NCBI RefSeq assembly: GCF_024437745.1
Contig: NZ_JANFNY010000038.1
Coordinates: 1-46,435 of the forward strand
Direction of reading: 5' to 3'
DNA length: 46,435 bases
DNA from: Roseomonas sp. GC11
Lineage (GTDB): Bacteria; Pseudomonadota; Alphaproteobacteria; Acetobacterales; Acetobacteraceae
Shown here: one piece after another, positions 26,000 to 35,186 of the stretch
How positions within the stretch are numbered: position 1 is the first letter of the stretch
How the letters are laid out: every line of letters starts with the position of its first letter
The notes under the pieces: model-generated
What the model was told of the DNA's origin: nothing
The model's database searches: none
What the model saw: the letters and a program-made list of their open reading frames with translations, nothing else
Translations under genes and position numbers: made by a program

Positions 26000-27787
26000 T
26001 CAGTGGTTGTGGCGGCTCTCGCCGCGCGTCTCGAGGATGTTGAGGTAGAGCGTCGCCGGCTCCAGGCAGCCGCCCTGGCTGAGCTGGCCCACCATGGAGC
26101 GGTAGATTTCTTCCCACGGCGTCTTGTGCTGCAATTTTGGCGGCGCCCAGGCGGCGCGGCGGGCGGCGAGTTCCTCCGCCGGGATCAGCACATCCACCTT
26201 GCGCGTCTTGAGGTCGATGCGGATCGGGTCGCCCGATTTCAGCAGGGCGAGGCCGCCGCCCACCGCCGCCTCCGGCGAGACATTGAGGATGGAGGGGCTG
26301 GCGGAGGTGCCGCTCTGCCGGCCATCGCCCATGGTGGGCAGGGTGTCGATGCCCTGCTTGATGAGGGCGGCGGGCGGCTGCATGTTCACCACCTCGGCGC
26401 TGCCGGGATAGCCCACCGGGCCGCAGTTGCGGATGACCAGCACGGTGCGCTCATCGACGCCGAGATCCGGGTCCTCGATGCGGTCGTGGTAATCCTCCGG
26501 CCCCTCGAAGACGACGACCTTGCCCTCGAAGACGTCTTCCGCGCCGGGGGTGGAGAGGTAGCGCCTGCGGAAGGTCTCGTCGATGACGCTGACCTTCATC
26601 ACCGCGCTGTCAAAAATATTGCCGGAGAGCACGACGAAGCCGGCCTGCGTCTTCATCGGCGTGGCATAGGCGCGGATCACCTCGCGGTCCGGCTCCTCAA
26701 GGCCGGCGAGGTTCTCGGCCAGGCTGCGGCCGCTGGCGGTCTTCACCCCGCCATGCAGCTTGCCGGCCTCCAGCAGCTCGCGCATCACGGCGGGGATGCC
26801 GCCGGCGCGGAAGAAGGCCTCGCCCAGGAAGCGGCCGGCGGGCTGGCAATCGACGAGCAGCGGGATATCGGCGCCGATGCCCTGCCAGTCCTCCGTCGTC
26901 AGTTCCACGCCCATGTGGCGGGCGATGGCGACGAGATGCGGCGGGCAGTTGGAGGAGGCGCCAATGGCGCTCGCCGTCACAATGGCGTTCTCGAAGGCCT
27001 CGCGCGTCATGATGTCGCTGGGGCGCAGATTCTCGCGCACCATCTCGACGATGCGCATACCGGTGGCGTGCGCCATCTGGCCGCGCTCGCGATAGGCCGC
27101 CGGAATCGCCGCGCAGCCCGGCAGGGACATGCCCAGCGCCTCGGCCAGCGAGTTCATCGACAGCGCCGTGCCCATCGTGTTGCAATGGCCGATGCTGGTG
27201 GCGCTGCTCGCCACCATGTTCATGAAGCCCTCATAGTCCACCTCGCCGGCGGCGAGCTTCTTGCGCGCCTCCCAGACGATGGTGCCGGAGCCGGAGAGGC
27301 GCCCCTTCCAATGGCCATCCAGCATCGGCCCGCCGGAGAGCACCAGGGCCGGGATATTCACCGTGGCGGCGCCCATCAGGCAGGCGGGGGTGGTCTTGTC
27401 GCAGCCCGTGGTCAGCACCACGCCATCCAGCGGGTAGCCGTGCAGGATTTCGACCAGCGAGAGATAGGCCAGGTTGCGGTCCAGCGCGGCGGTCGGGCGC
27501 TTGCCGGTTTCCTGGATGGGGTGGATCGGGAATTCCAGCGGAATGCCGCCGGCATCGCGGATGCCGGCCTTCACGCGCTCGGCCAGGGCCAGGTGGTGGC
27601 GGTTGCAGGGGGCGATATCGCTGCCCGTCTGGGCGATGCCGATGATCGGCTTGCCCGACTGCAGCTCACCGCGGGTCAGGCCGAAATTCAGGAAGCGCTC
27701 GATATACAGCGCCGTCATGCCCGGGTCGTCCGGGTCGTCGAACCAGCGCTGGCTGCGCAGGCGGAATTTCTTCTGGGTCTGGTCCAT
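26000..27787 (-). CDS. IlvD/Edd-family sugar-acid dehydratase (L-arabonate dehydratase-like)
   Basis: 595 residues. [2Fe-2S] cysteines C61, C129 and C202 and the lysine K131 (TTGCDKTTPAC) are each offset by two from those I recall for Rhizobium L-arabinonate dehydratase (C59, C127, C200, K129). SGTSASPSI holds the expected catalytic serine. Such enzymes convert aldonates to 2-keto-3-deoxy acids. With the SDR and FAH-fold genes it suggests a non-phosphorylative pathway for L-arabonate, L-fuconate or a similar acid. It is the first gene of the minus-strand operon. No sugar dehydrogenase or lactonase gene adjoins, so the acid itself may be the imported substrate. Confidence 0.88.
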   Translation of the reverse strand: MDQTQKKFRLRSQRWFDDPDDPGMTALYIERFLNFGLTRGELQSGKPIIGIAQTGSDIAPCNRHHLALAERVKAGIRDAGGIPLEFPIHPIQETGKRPTAALDRNLAYLSLVEILHGYPLDGVVLTTGCDKTTPACLMGAATVNIPALVLSGGPMLDGHWKGRLSGSGTIVWEARKKLAAGEVDYEGFMNMVASSATSIGHCNTMGTALSMNSLAEALGMSLPGCAAIPAAYRERGQMAHATGMRIVEMVRENLRPSDIMTREAFENAIVTASAIGASSNCPPHLVAIARHMGVELTTEDWQGIGADIPLLVDCQPAGRFLGEAFFRAGGIPAVMRELLEAGKLHGGVKTASGRSLAENLAGLEEPDREVIRAYATPMKTQAGFVVLSGNIFDSAVMKVSVIDETFRRRYLSTPGAEDVFEGKVVVFEGPEDYHDRIEDPDLGVDERTVLVIRNCGPVGYPGSAEVVNMQPPAALIKQGIDTLPTMGDGRQSGTSASPSILNVSPEAAVGGGLALLKSGDPIRIDLKTRKVDVLIPAEELAARRAAWAPPKLQHKTPWEEIYRSMVGQLSQGGCLEPATLYLNILETRGESRHNH

Positions 27788-27868
27788 ACCCGCTTCTCTC
27801 CCAATCCAGGCGGAGCCTCGGCCGGGGCGGGAAGAGTGTCAACGGGTCATCGGACAACAGAATGAGAA

Positions 27869-27896
27869 CCGGGGGAAGAATGAATTCTTCCCCCGG
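27869..27896. repeat. long CCGGGGGAAGAAT palindrome
   Basis: 13-bp arms CCGGGGGAAGAAT/ATTCTTCCCCCGG with a GA loop, followed by ACCCCCATCATCTTTTTCTGCCA. It is an extended relative of 21637-21658. It lies downstream of the cold-shock gene (minus) and upstream of the dehydratase gene (minus), so it may terminate the former. Confidence 0.78.
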
Positions 27897-27962
27897 ACCC
27901 CCATCATCTTTTTCTGCCAGCGCCCGCCGCCGCTGGCGGCGGGCAGGCCCGGCGGAAGCGGA

Positions 27963-28169
27963 TCAGGCCAGCTTCAGGTTGCCGGCGGAAACCTTGCCCT
28001 CGCGGCCGCGCTGCGGCTCGAACTCAACGCGGGCGCCCTCGTTCAGGCCCTGCAGGCCGGCGCGCTGCACGTCGGAGATGTGCACGAACACATCCTTCGA
28101 GCCGTCCTCCGGCTGGATGAAGCCATAGCCCTTGGTCGCGTTGAACCACTTGACGGTACCGACAGCCAT
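27963..28169 (-). CDS. cold-shock domain protein
   Basis: 68 residues, one complete cold-shock domain: [32 protein letters not shown] with RNP1 KGYGFIQ and RNP2 DVFVHI, then [11 protein letters not shown] and [11 protein letters not shown]. It binds single-stranded RNA/DNA as an RNA chaperone. The ATG is preceded by ACGGAGC. The ~190 bp before it may hold a long leader. Which paralogue it is cannot be told. Confidence 0.95.
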   Translation of the reverse strand: MAVGTVKWFNATKGYGFIQPEDGSKDVFVHISDVQRAGLQGLNEGARVEFEPQRGREGKVSAGNLKLA

Positions 28170-28356
28170 TGCGGTGCTCCGTTGCATGAAGTGCCGCCGC
28201 GCGACATGCACGGCGGATCAGCCTCGATTGGGAACGGGCACCAGGCACGCTTCGCCCCGCCTGGACGGGGATAGGGAGCAAACGCAGGCCGCACCGAAAC
28301 AGGTGACATCTCCCATGTAAGCGCAGCGCGCGCGCGGAACAAGCTTGGCGGCGGCC

Positions 28357-29394
28357 TCAGGCAGCGATTGTCTCCTCCAGGAAGACCTGCACCGCCTGGA
28401 ACAGGGCACCCCGGTTGCGCTCCAGCATGATGCCATGCGTCCCCTCCCCCAGCAGCACCAGCCGCTTGCCGGGGCTGCGGGTCAGCAGCGGAAACAAGGC
28501 GGTGGCCAGCGCCGGGGGGGTGTCCTGGTCCCATTCGGCCAGCACCACCAGGGTGGGCGCGGTGATGGCGGCGGGGTCGTAATAGGGCTTGCCGGCCAGC
28601 CATGTCTCCCGCGCATCGGCCAGCACGCCATTGGGGGCGCGCAGCACGGAAGGCACCTGCCGCATCCCCTCCGGGTCCGTCGCGAAGGTCGAATCGGCCC
28701 AGTGCTCATACCACCCGGCGGGGAAGAGGCTGGCACGGCGATTCTCCGGCACCCCGGCCATCCAGCGCGCCCGCGCCTGCGCCCGCGTCACGCTGCGATA
28801 GGCGCCGAGCGTCTCCCCCGCCCCGGCGGCGGCGGGCGAGGGCGCCTCGCGCAGCCATTGCGGGGCGTAGAGCACCAGCCGCTCCACCAGCCCCGGATTG
28901 TCGGCGGCGAAGCGCGCCTGCAGGCTGCTGCCCCAGGACCAGCCCAGATGCACCATGCGGCCAATGCCGCGCTTCTCGCGGATGAAGGCGGCGGCGGCGG
29001 CGATGTCCTTCTGCGCCACCTCGCCGCGCGTCAGGGGCGCATGGCCCTCGGCCGGCTGGCCCATCGCCGCCTCACGCGTCGAGCGGCCATAATTGCGCAG
29101 GTCCAGGCACCAGACATCGAATCCACGCCCGGCCATGTAGTCCATCCACGACACGCCGCCGATGGCGAGGTCGAAGCTGGTGCTGGCCGGATAGGTGGCG
29201 CCATGGACGCAGAGCACGGTGCGGTCCGCCCGCGCCGGGGTGGCCGATTCGGGCCGCTTGTTGCGCAGATAGAGCTGGATGCCCGGATCACCCCCGGGCA
29301 CCAGGAATTCCTCGAAGACAACGCCGGCCGGCTGCGCCGCGGCCAGCAGGGGCGCGGCCAGGAGCGGGGCGGCGAGCAACACGCGACGATGCAT
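28357..29394 (-). CDS. exported alpha/beta hydrolase
   Basis: 345 residues. N-terminal signal (MHRRVLLAAPLLAAPLLAAAQ). The fold shows the oxyanion region VLCVHGATYPAST, the nucleophile elbow GWSWGSS with S153, an acid in VLAEWDQDTP and the histidine in GEGTHGIMLE, so the catalytic triad looks complete. Likely a periplasmic esterase or peptidase-like hydrolase; substrate unknown. It stands alone upstream of the cold-shock gene on the same strand. The >300-bp region before it holds mainly palindromic repeats. Confidence 0.82.
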   Translation of the reverse strand: MHRRVLLAAPLLAAPLLAAAQPAGVVFEEFLVPGGDPGIQLYLRNKRPESATPARADRTVLCVHGATYPASTSFDLAIGGVSWMDYMAGRGFDVWCLDLRNYGRSTREAAMGQPAEGHAPLTRGEVAQKDIAAAAAFIREKRGIGRMVHLGWSWGSSLQARFAADNPGLVERLVLYAPQWLREAPSPAAAGAGETLGAYRSVTRAQARARWMAGVPENRRASLFPAGWYEHWADSTFATDPEGMRQVPSVLRAPNGVLADARETWLAGKPYYDPAAITAPTLVVLAEWDQDTPPALATALFPLLTRSPGKRLVLLGEGTHGIMLERNRGALFQAVQVFLEETIAA

Positions 29395-29480
29395 GGCGGT
29401 CTCCCGAAACGGCCCGCTTCACCGCGGGCTTTCGGTCACCAGCCTAGAGCGGAATCCCACGCCCTGGCTATTTCAACGTC

Positions 29481-29699
29481 CTGGGGAGGCTCCGCCTCCC
29501 CAGGCTTGGTCTTTGCTCTCTGGGGAGGCTCCGCCTCCCCAGACGGGAAAGAAAACTCTCTGGGGAGGCTCCGCCTCCCCAGACCCCTCCGCCGGGGGGA
29601 CAGGGTCCCCCCGGACCCCGCCATCAGAAAGCGCCGGCGGATGGCGGGGTCCGGGGTGGCCCTGCCACCCCGGCGGGGGTGCGGGGGCAGCGCCCCCGC
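29481..29699. repeat. block of five palindromes in a 310-bp gene-free gap
   Basis: Gap 29395-29704 holds three copies of the 23-bp CTGGGGAGGC/GCCTCCCCAG palindrome (29481-29503, 29520-29542, 29560-29582), CCGGGGGGAC/GTCCCCCCGG (29591-29613), then CCGGGGTGGC/GCCACCCCGG (29651-29673) and GCGGGGGC/GCCCCCGC (29681-29699). Part of it repeats 7587-7681 almost exactly. The last hairpins end the minus-strand binding-protein gene. No coding region is credible here. Confidence 0.9.
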
Positions 29700-29704
29700 A
29701 GCTT

Positions 29705-31303
29705 TCAGCTATTCCCCGGCGTCACATCCATGGCGCGGGTGCGCTCATCCATGCGCGGCGTGTGGTTCAGGCTCTTCTTCACCGCCCAGGTGTTCACCAG
29801 CTGGTGCAGCGGGATGATGGCCACGTCGTCCATCGCCATCTTCACCGCCTCACGCAGCAGTTCCTCACGCCTGCCATCGTCCAGCGTGCCGAGGGCGCGC
29901 GCCGTCAGCGCATCCAGCGCCGGGTTGGAGTAGCGGCCGGCATTGTTGGCCCCCGTGCGCTTCTCGGTGTCATAGGTGCCGAGGATATTGACCAGCGCAT
30001 AGGAAGCTTCGCCCGTGGCGCTGCCCCAGCCCACCAGGCGCATGCCGAATTCCTGCCGGCTGGAGCGCACCGAGAAGGCCGACCACGGCAGCGCCTCCAC
30101 CTGCGTCTGCACGCCAAGGCGCGTCCACATCTGCGCCACCGCCTGGGCGGTGCGGGCATCGTTGGGGTAGCGGTCATTGGGCGTGTGCAGCGTCATGCGG
30201 AAGCCGTTGGGGAAGCCGGCCTCGGTCAGCAGGCGCTTGGCCGTCTCCAGATCCTGCTTCGGCGGCGCCACGGCGGGGTTGTAGGAATAGGCCCCGGGCG
30301 GCAGCCACTGCCCGGCCGGCTGGGCGGTGCCCAGCATCACGCGGTCCGCCAGCCCCTCGCGGCTGATCGCCAGCGACAGCGCCCGCCGCACCCGCACATC
30401 GTTGAACGGGTTCTGCGCCAGCGGCTTGCCATCATTGTCGGTGACGAAAATCGGGTTGTCCGAGCGCGAGCGGTCCGGCGCCAGATAGATGACGCGCAGG
30501 CCCTGGATGCTGGTCAGCTTCAGATTCGCCTCGCCCCGCAGCCCCGGAATGTCGGAGGAGGGCACGGTGTCGATGATATCGACATCGCCCGCCAGGATCG
30601 CCGCCGTGCGCGCCGGCGGGGAGGAGATCACGCGGTAATCCACCTTCCCCCAGGAGGGACGGCCACCCCAATAGGCCTCGTTGCGCTCCATCTGCACCCG
30701 GTTGCCCGGCGCATAGGCGGTGAAGCGATAAGGCCCGGTGCCCACCATGGCCTTGCCGCTGTTGTAATCCTCGGTGGCGGCGTTCTGCCCGGCATGGCGG
30801 GAGATGATGGCGACCGAGGCGAAATCCGTCGGCAGCATCGGATAGGGGCCGGGGGTGTGGAAGCGGATGGTCAGCGGGTCGATGATCTCCACCTTCTGCA
30901 CCGCGCGCACGAAGGCGCCGAAGCCGCCCGGGCTGTTGGGCACATTGGGCGCGCGCTGGATGGTGAAGGCCACATCCTCCGCCGTGAAGTCGCGCCCGTC
31001 ATGCCACTTCACGCCCCGGCGCAGCTTGAATTCCCACACCGTCTCCGCGACCGGCTTCCAGGATTCGGCCAGCAGCGGGATGAGCTGCGCCTTCTCGTCA
31101 AACTCCACCAGCTTGTCGAAGAAGTGGCTGGCCACGCTGTTGTTGGGCGAGGCGTTGTAGAAATGCGGATCGAGCGAGGTGACCGAACCGCCAATGGCGA
31201 TGGTCAGGTTCTGCGCCTCGGCGCGCGGCGCGGCGGCCAGCAGGGCGAGCGCCGCGGCCCCCAGCATCAGGGCGCGCCTGGGCGCGGACATCCGGACGGT
31301 CAT
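29705..31303 (-). CDS. peptide/nickel-type ABC transporter substrate-binding protein (SBP_bac_5)
   Basis: 532 residues; ATG 31303 has GGGAG nine bases upstream (a second ATG at 31291 is possible). A signal peptide ends around PRAEAQ. Family wording: GGSVTSLDPHFYNAS, LAESWKPVAETVWEFKLRRGVKWHDGRDFTAEDVAFTIQR, GTGPYRFTAYAPGNRVQMERNEAYWGG, VRRALSLAISREGLADRV and EAGFPNGFRMTLHTPND. It binds oligopeptides, opines, glutathione or similar in the periplasm. No permease or ATPase gene adjoins, so its partners are elsewhere; the ligand is unknown. Confidence 0.9.
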   Translation of the reverse strand: MTVRMSAPRRALMLGAAALALLAAAPRAEAQNLTIAIGGSVTSLDPHFYNASPNNSVASHFFDKLVEFDEKAQLIPLLAESWKPVAETVWEFKLRRGVKWHDGRDFTAEDVAFTIQRAPNVPNSPGGFGAFVRAVQKVEIIDPLTIRFHTPGPYPMLPTDFASVAIISRHAGQNAATEDYNSGKAMVGTGPYRFTAYAPGNRVQMERNEAYWGGRPSWGKVDYRVISSPPARTAAILAGDVDIIDTVPSSDIPGLRGEANLKLTSIQGLRVIYLAPDRSRSDNPIFVTDNDGKPLAQNPFNDVRVRRALSLAISREGLADRVMLGTAQPAGQWLPPGAYSYNPAVAPPKQDLETAKRLLTEAGFPNGFRMTLHTPNDRYPNDARTAQAVAQMWTRLGVQTQVEALPWSAFSVRSSRQEFGMRLVGWGSATGEASYALVNILGTYDTEKRTGANNAGRYSNPALDALTARALGTLDDGRREELLREAVKMAMDDVAIIPLHQLVNTWAVKKSLNHTPRMDERTRAMDVTPGNS

Positions 31304-31562
31304 GAAGCAAGCTCCCGAAATCTGTTGTTGGGAAGCCGGCAGCAAAAAGCATGCCTGCCCCGCGTCCAGCGTGACACAGCCCCCACCCCCCGGGCTAGCC
31401 CCCGCGCAAGCCTAAACTTTACGCAACGTGTCACCGCCGCCAGCACCGCGCGCCAGCCGCGAACCCCAGCCCCCTCCACAACCGCACAAGCCGCCCCTCC
31501 GCCGCCCTACACAAGAACGTCGCAGGCTTTTTGCGCGGGGCTGCGCTACAGCCCGCCGCATC

Positions 31563-32954
31563 ATGAGACACGACCCTGAAAGGTCGCGCGGGTGGGGAGG
31601 AGAGGCGCGGGCGATGCTGGCGCTCGCCTGGCCCCTGGCGCTGACCAACCTGTCGCAGATCGCGCTGGTGCTGACCGATACCTTCTTCCTGGGCCGCCTG
31701 GGCGAGGTGCCGCTGGCGGCGGCCACCCTGGGCGGCAACCTCTATTTCATCGCCATGGCGCTGCCCTTCGGCCTCGGCTTCGCCGCCGCCGCCATGCTGG
31801 CGCAGGAGCGCGGCCGGGTGGCGCGCCACATGCGCGAGATGCGCCGCACCCTGCGGCAGGCCGCCTGGCTGATGCTGCCGCTCTTCGCCGTGCTGGGCAC
31901 CGCGCTCTGGCACACCGGCGCCATCCTGCGCGCCACCGGGCAGGACCCCGCCCTGGCCGAGGCGGCGCAGAGCTACAACCGCGCCCTGCTCTGGGGCATG
32001 CCCGCCTTCTACGGCTTCCTGCTGCTGCGCGGCTTCCTGGCGGCGCTCCAGCGGCCGGGGCCGGCGCTCTGCGTCTCCGCCGGGGCGGTGCTGCTGAATG
32101 CCGTGCTGGTCTATCTGCTGGTGGGGGGCGGGCTGGACATGCCCTCCTGGGGCGTGGTGGGGGCGGGGCTGTCCAGCGCCCTCGCCAACGGGTCCATGCT
32201 GCTCGGCCTCGCGCTCTGGATCCGGGCGGACCGGCGGCTGCGGCGCTTCCGCCTCGCCGGCCGTTTTTGGCGCACCGACTGGCGCCGCATGGCGGAAGTC
32301 GCGCGCCTCGGCCTGCCCATCGCCAGCACCATGCTGATGGAGATCGGCATTTTCAGCGCCACCGGCCTCGTCATGGGCTGGTTCAGCGCCAGCGCGGTGG
32401 CGGCGCATGCCGTGGCGCTCCAGGTGGCCAGCGCCAGCTTCATGGTGCCCATGGGCATCGGCCAGGCGGCGACGGCGCGGGTCGGCCTCGCCGCCGGGGC
32501 CGGCGATGCCCGCGGCGCCTGGCGCGCGGGATGGACGGCCATCGGCCTCGGCGCCGGCTTCATGGTGGCCATGGCGGTGCTGCTGCTGCTGCTGAACGAG
32601 GCCATCGCCGCCGCCTTCCTCCCCGCCGAGCGGCCGGAGACCCGCGCCCTGGCGGCGACGCTGCTGATGGTGGCGGGTGTCTTCCAGCTGGCCGATGGCG
32701 TGCAGGCCGTGGCCGCCGGCGCGCTGCGCGGGCTGAAGGACACCCGCACCCCCATGCTGATCGCCGCGCTGGGCTATTGGGGGCTGGCCCTGCCGGTGGG
32801 GCTCGGCCTCGGCTTCCCGGCGGCGATGGGGCCACCCGGTGTCTGGATCGGCCTGGCCTGCGGCCTGGGCTGCGTCGCCCTGCTGATGACGTTGCGCTGG
32901 CGGGCCATGGCGGCACGCGGCGGGCTGCGGGTCCGGCGCATTTTAAAGGCCTGA
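31563..32954 (+). CDS. MATE-family multidrug/Na+ antiporter (NorM-like)
   Basis: 463 residues with about 12 membrane segments in two homologous halves. MATE features: ALAWPLALTNLSQIALVLTDTFFLGRLG at the start, FGLGFAAAAMLAQERG, VGAGLSSALANG, MLMEIGIFSATGLVMGWFSASAVAAHAVALQVAS, MGIGQAATARVG and ADGVQAVAAGALRGLKDTRTPML. It exports cationic drugs or metabolites using Na+ or H+. Start chosen at the ATG right before the conserved N-terminus. It is divergent from the binding-protein gene and convergent with the chemoreceptor gene. Confidence 0.92.
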   Translation: MRHDPERSRGWGGEARAMLALAWPLALTNLSQIALVLTDTFFLGRLGEVPLAAATLGGNLYFIAMALPFGLGFAAAAMLAQERGRVARHMREMRRTLRQAAWLMLPLFAVLGTALWHTGAILRATGQDPALAEAAQSYNRALLWGMPAFYGFLLLRGFLAALQRPGPALCVSAGAVLLNAVLVYLLVGGGLDMPSWGVVGAGLSSALANGSMLLGLALWIRADRRLRRFRLAGRFWRTDWRRMAEVARLGLPIASTMLMEIGIFSATGLVMGWFSASAVAAHAVALQVASASFMVPMGIGQAATARVGLAAGAGDARGAWRAGWTAIGLGAGFMVAMAVLLLLLNEAIAAAFLPAERPETRALAATLLMVAGVFQLADGVQAVAAGALRGLKDTRTPMLIAALGYWGLALPVGLGLGFPAAMGPPGVWIGLACGLGCVALLMTLRWRAMAARGGLRVRRILKA

Positions 32955-32961
32955 TTTTCTC

Positions 32962-33004
32962 GGCCCGGGGGAAATTTTCTCCGGAACGGAGAAACGCCCG
33001 GGCC
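32962..33004. terminator. nested hairpin between MATE and chemoreceptor genes
   Basis: Outer arms GGCCCGGG (32962-32969) and CCCGGGCC (32997-33004) enclose the perfect inner hairpin TTTCTCCG-GAA-CGGAGAAA (32976-32994). It lies between convergent stops, so it likely ends both transcripts. Confidence 0.65.
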
Positions 33005-33036
33005 TCTCCGGCCCAGGCGGAGACTCGGGCGGAGGC

Positions 33037-34995
33037 TCAGGCGGCACCGCGCAGGCTGCGCAGCAATTGCTCCAGATTGCCGCGCAGGCGCACCCCCTGC
33101 TGGCTGACCTCGCCGGTGGCGCCGCGCATCTGGCGCACGGCGCCATCGGCCTCCGCCATGGCGCCGGCGACGCCGGCGATGCTCTGCGCCGCGGCCTCGG
33201 TATGGCTCGCGGCGGCGGCGGCGGCACGGGCGACTTCCCGCGTGGCCACGCTCTGCTCCTCCACCGCCGCGGCGATGCCGGCGGTGATGCCATCATTCTG
33301 CGCCACCGTGCCGGCGATGCCATCGATGGCCATGCGGGCCTGCCCGGCCACGGCCTGCATCTGGCTGATCTGCGCGGCGATCTCATCGGTGGCGCGGGCG
33401 CTCTGCGCGGCCAGCTGCTTGACCTCGTTGGCGACGATGGCGAAGCCCTTGCCGGCCTCCCCGGCGCGGGCGGCCTCGATGGTGGCGTTCAGCGCCAGCA
33501 GGTTGGTGCGGCTGGCGATATCGCGGATCAGCTCCACCACCGATTCGATCTGCGCCGTGCTGCCGGCCAGGGCGCGCACCGTCTGCTCGGTGGTGCCGGC
33601 CTGCTCGGCGGCCAGCCGCGCGAGGCTGGCCGCCTCCGCGACGCGGCGGGTGATCTCGCTGACCGAGGCGGCCATCTGCTCGGCGGCGGTGGCGACGGCC
33701 TGCACATCCTGCTGCGCCCGCCCGGCCCCCTCGCTGGCGCTGCCGGCGAGGCCGGTGGCGCGGGCGGTGCTCTCCGCCAGCGTGCCGGCCACCGTGTCCA
33801 GCGCCCCGGCGGAGTGGCCCAACTGCTCGGCCACGGCGCCCAGGGCCTCCTCCACCTGCCGGGCCAGGGCCAGGGTCTCGGCGCGGCGGCGCTCGGCCTC
33901 GCGGCGGGTGGCCTCGGCGGCCTCGGCCTCCAGGCGGCGGGCCTGGCGCGCGGCCTCCCCCAGCGCGGCCAGGCCATGCAGCATGGCCGCCACCTCCGGC
34001 ACCCGGCTGGGCGGCGGCATGGGCGCGTCCAGCTCGCCCTGGGCCATGCGGCGCAGGCTGGTAGCGACACCGCTGAGCGGCCGCGCCAGCCGCGCCGCGC
34101 TGATCCAGGCCAGCGGCAGGGCCAGCAGCAGGATGCCACCCCCCACCACCAGGATGGCCAGACGGTTTTCCGCCCCCATGGCCTCCCAGGGGGCGCGGGT
34201 GGCGAGGGTGATGACCAGCCCCTGCGGCCGGCCATCCACGCCGCGCACCGGCACGGGGTAGGCAAGGTATTCCACCCCGCCCAGCGCCAGCGGCGCGGCG
34301 GCGGGGGCGGCGCCAGGGGTGAGCCAGCCGGGCGGCAGGGCGGCCGCCTCCACCCCGGGCAGGGTGCTGGCGGTCAGCTTCCCGGCGCCGATCAGCAGCA
34401 CCGCCGCCTGGGATTGCTGGGCCAGCGCGGCGGCGGTGGCGGCGTTGAAATTGCCCGCCACCTTCAGCGTGCCGAGCACGGCGCCGCCGGCGCGCAGCGG
34501 CGCCACCGCCCCCACCGCCAGCGCGCCGCTGGTGGGGGAGACCAGGGCGCCGCGCGCCAGCTCCCCGCGCAGGGCGGCGGCGACATCGGGCACGGCGGAT
34601 TTGTCATCCCCCGCCTGGGCCGGGTTGTGGGCGCGCAGCAGCACGCGGCCGCGCGCATCCGTCACCTCCAGCACCGCGATGGTGGGGTCCGCCGCGCGCA
34701 GGGCCTGGAAGGCCTCCAGCAAGGGCGCGCGCAGCCGCGCGGCATCCGGGAGCGCGGCCAGCAGATCCGGCCGCAGAGCGAGGGCGCTGGCATAGCCGGC
34801 CATGCGCGTCTGCATCGCCTCCACCTCCAGCCGGGCCTGGGCGGCGGCGGCTTCGGCGGCGTGCTCCTCCAGCGGGGCACGGGCATGGCGGCCGGCCAGT
34901 TCCGCCCCGAGTGCCGACAGCACCACCCCGGCCAGCAGCGGCAAGAGCGCCAGCAGCAGCAGGCGGCGGACAAGGCCGAAGGTCAGGCGAGGCAT
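33037..34995 (-). CDS. methyl-accepting chemotaxis protein with periplasmic cache-like domain
   Basis: 652 residues. TM1 at about 10-30, a ~245-residue periplasmic region ([41 protein letters not shown]) resembling a single Cache domain, TM2 at about 279-300, a HAMP domain ([20 protein letters not shown]), then the signalling coiled coil with the conserved hairpin tip near residue 495 ([34 protein letters not shown]). There is no C-terminal CheR-binding pentapeptide. It should relay a small-molecule signal to CheA. It lies downstream of the TRAP dctQM genes on the same strand, with repeat copy C between them. The ligand is unknown. Confidence 0.9.
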   Translation of the reverse strand: MPRLTFGLVRRLLLLALLPLLAGVVLSALGAELAGRHARAPLEEHAAEAAAAQARLEVEAMQTRMAGYASALALRPDLLAALPDAARLRAPLLEAFQALRAADPTIAVLEVTDARGRVLLRAHNPAQAGDDKSAVPDVAAALRGELARGALVSPTSGALAVGAVAPLRAGGAVLGTLKVAGNFNAATAAALAQQSQAAVLLIGAGKLTASTLPGVEAAALPPGWLTPGAAPAAAPLALGGVEYLAYPVPVRGVDGRPQGLVITLATRAPWEAMGAENRLAILVVGGGILLLALPLAWISAARLARPLSGVATSLRRMAQGELDAPMPPPSRVPEVAAMLHGLAALGEAARQARRLEAEAAEATRREAERRRAETLALARQVEEALGAVAEQLGHSAGALDTVAGTLAESTARATGLAGSASEGAGRAQQDVQAVATAAEQMAASVSEITRRVAEAASLARLAAEQAGTTEQTVRALAGSTAQIESVVELIRDIASRTNLLALNATIEAARAGEAGKGFAIVANEVKQLAAQSARATDEIAAQISQMQAVAGQARMAIDGIAGTVAQNDGITAGIAAAVEEQSVATREVARAAAAAASHTEAAAQSIAGVAGAMAEADGAVRQMRGATGEVSQQGVRLRGNLEQLLRSLRGAA

Positions 34996-35075
34996 GGCGG
35001 CTCCACTCCTGGGGCAGGCCAGGGTTATGGGCCGTCGGGGATTGAGGAGGATTAAAAAAAAGGGCCGCAGGCAGC

Positions 35076-35186
35076 GGTTCTTTTTTAGGAAAAAAGAACC
35101 AAAAAACTTTTTTCAGGCAGCGTCGCGCCACAATCTTAAGGCGCGACGCCAAACTGAAAAAATTCTTCGGAACAAGAATATTTTTC
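35076..35186. repeat. triple-hairpin intergenic repeat, copy C (diverged)
   Basis: Same orientation as copy B: GGTTCTTTTTT/AAAAAAGAACC (35076-35100), a diverged centre GCGTCGCGCC/GGCGCGACGC (35120-35149), and a degenerate AT-rich end touching the dctM stop. It lies at the 3' end of dctQM and upstream of the chemoreceptor gene. Confidence 0.8.

Noticed and set aside
25217-27865. 882-codon plus-strand frame over the SDR and dehydratase genes
   Set aside because: Same shadow effect; the minus strand carries intact catalytic motifs in three genes.
29481-29613. Regularly spaced short repeats as a possible CRISPR array
   Set aside because: The repeats are perfect palindromes only ~40 bp apart with near-identical linkers, only three copies, and no cas genes are present.
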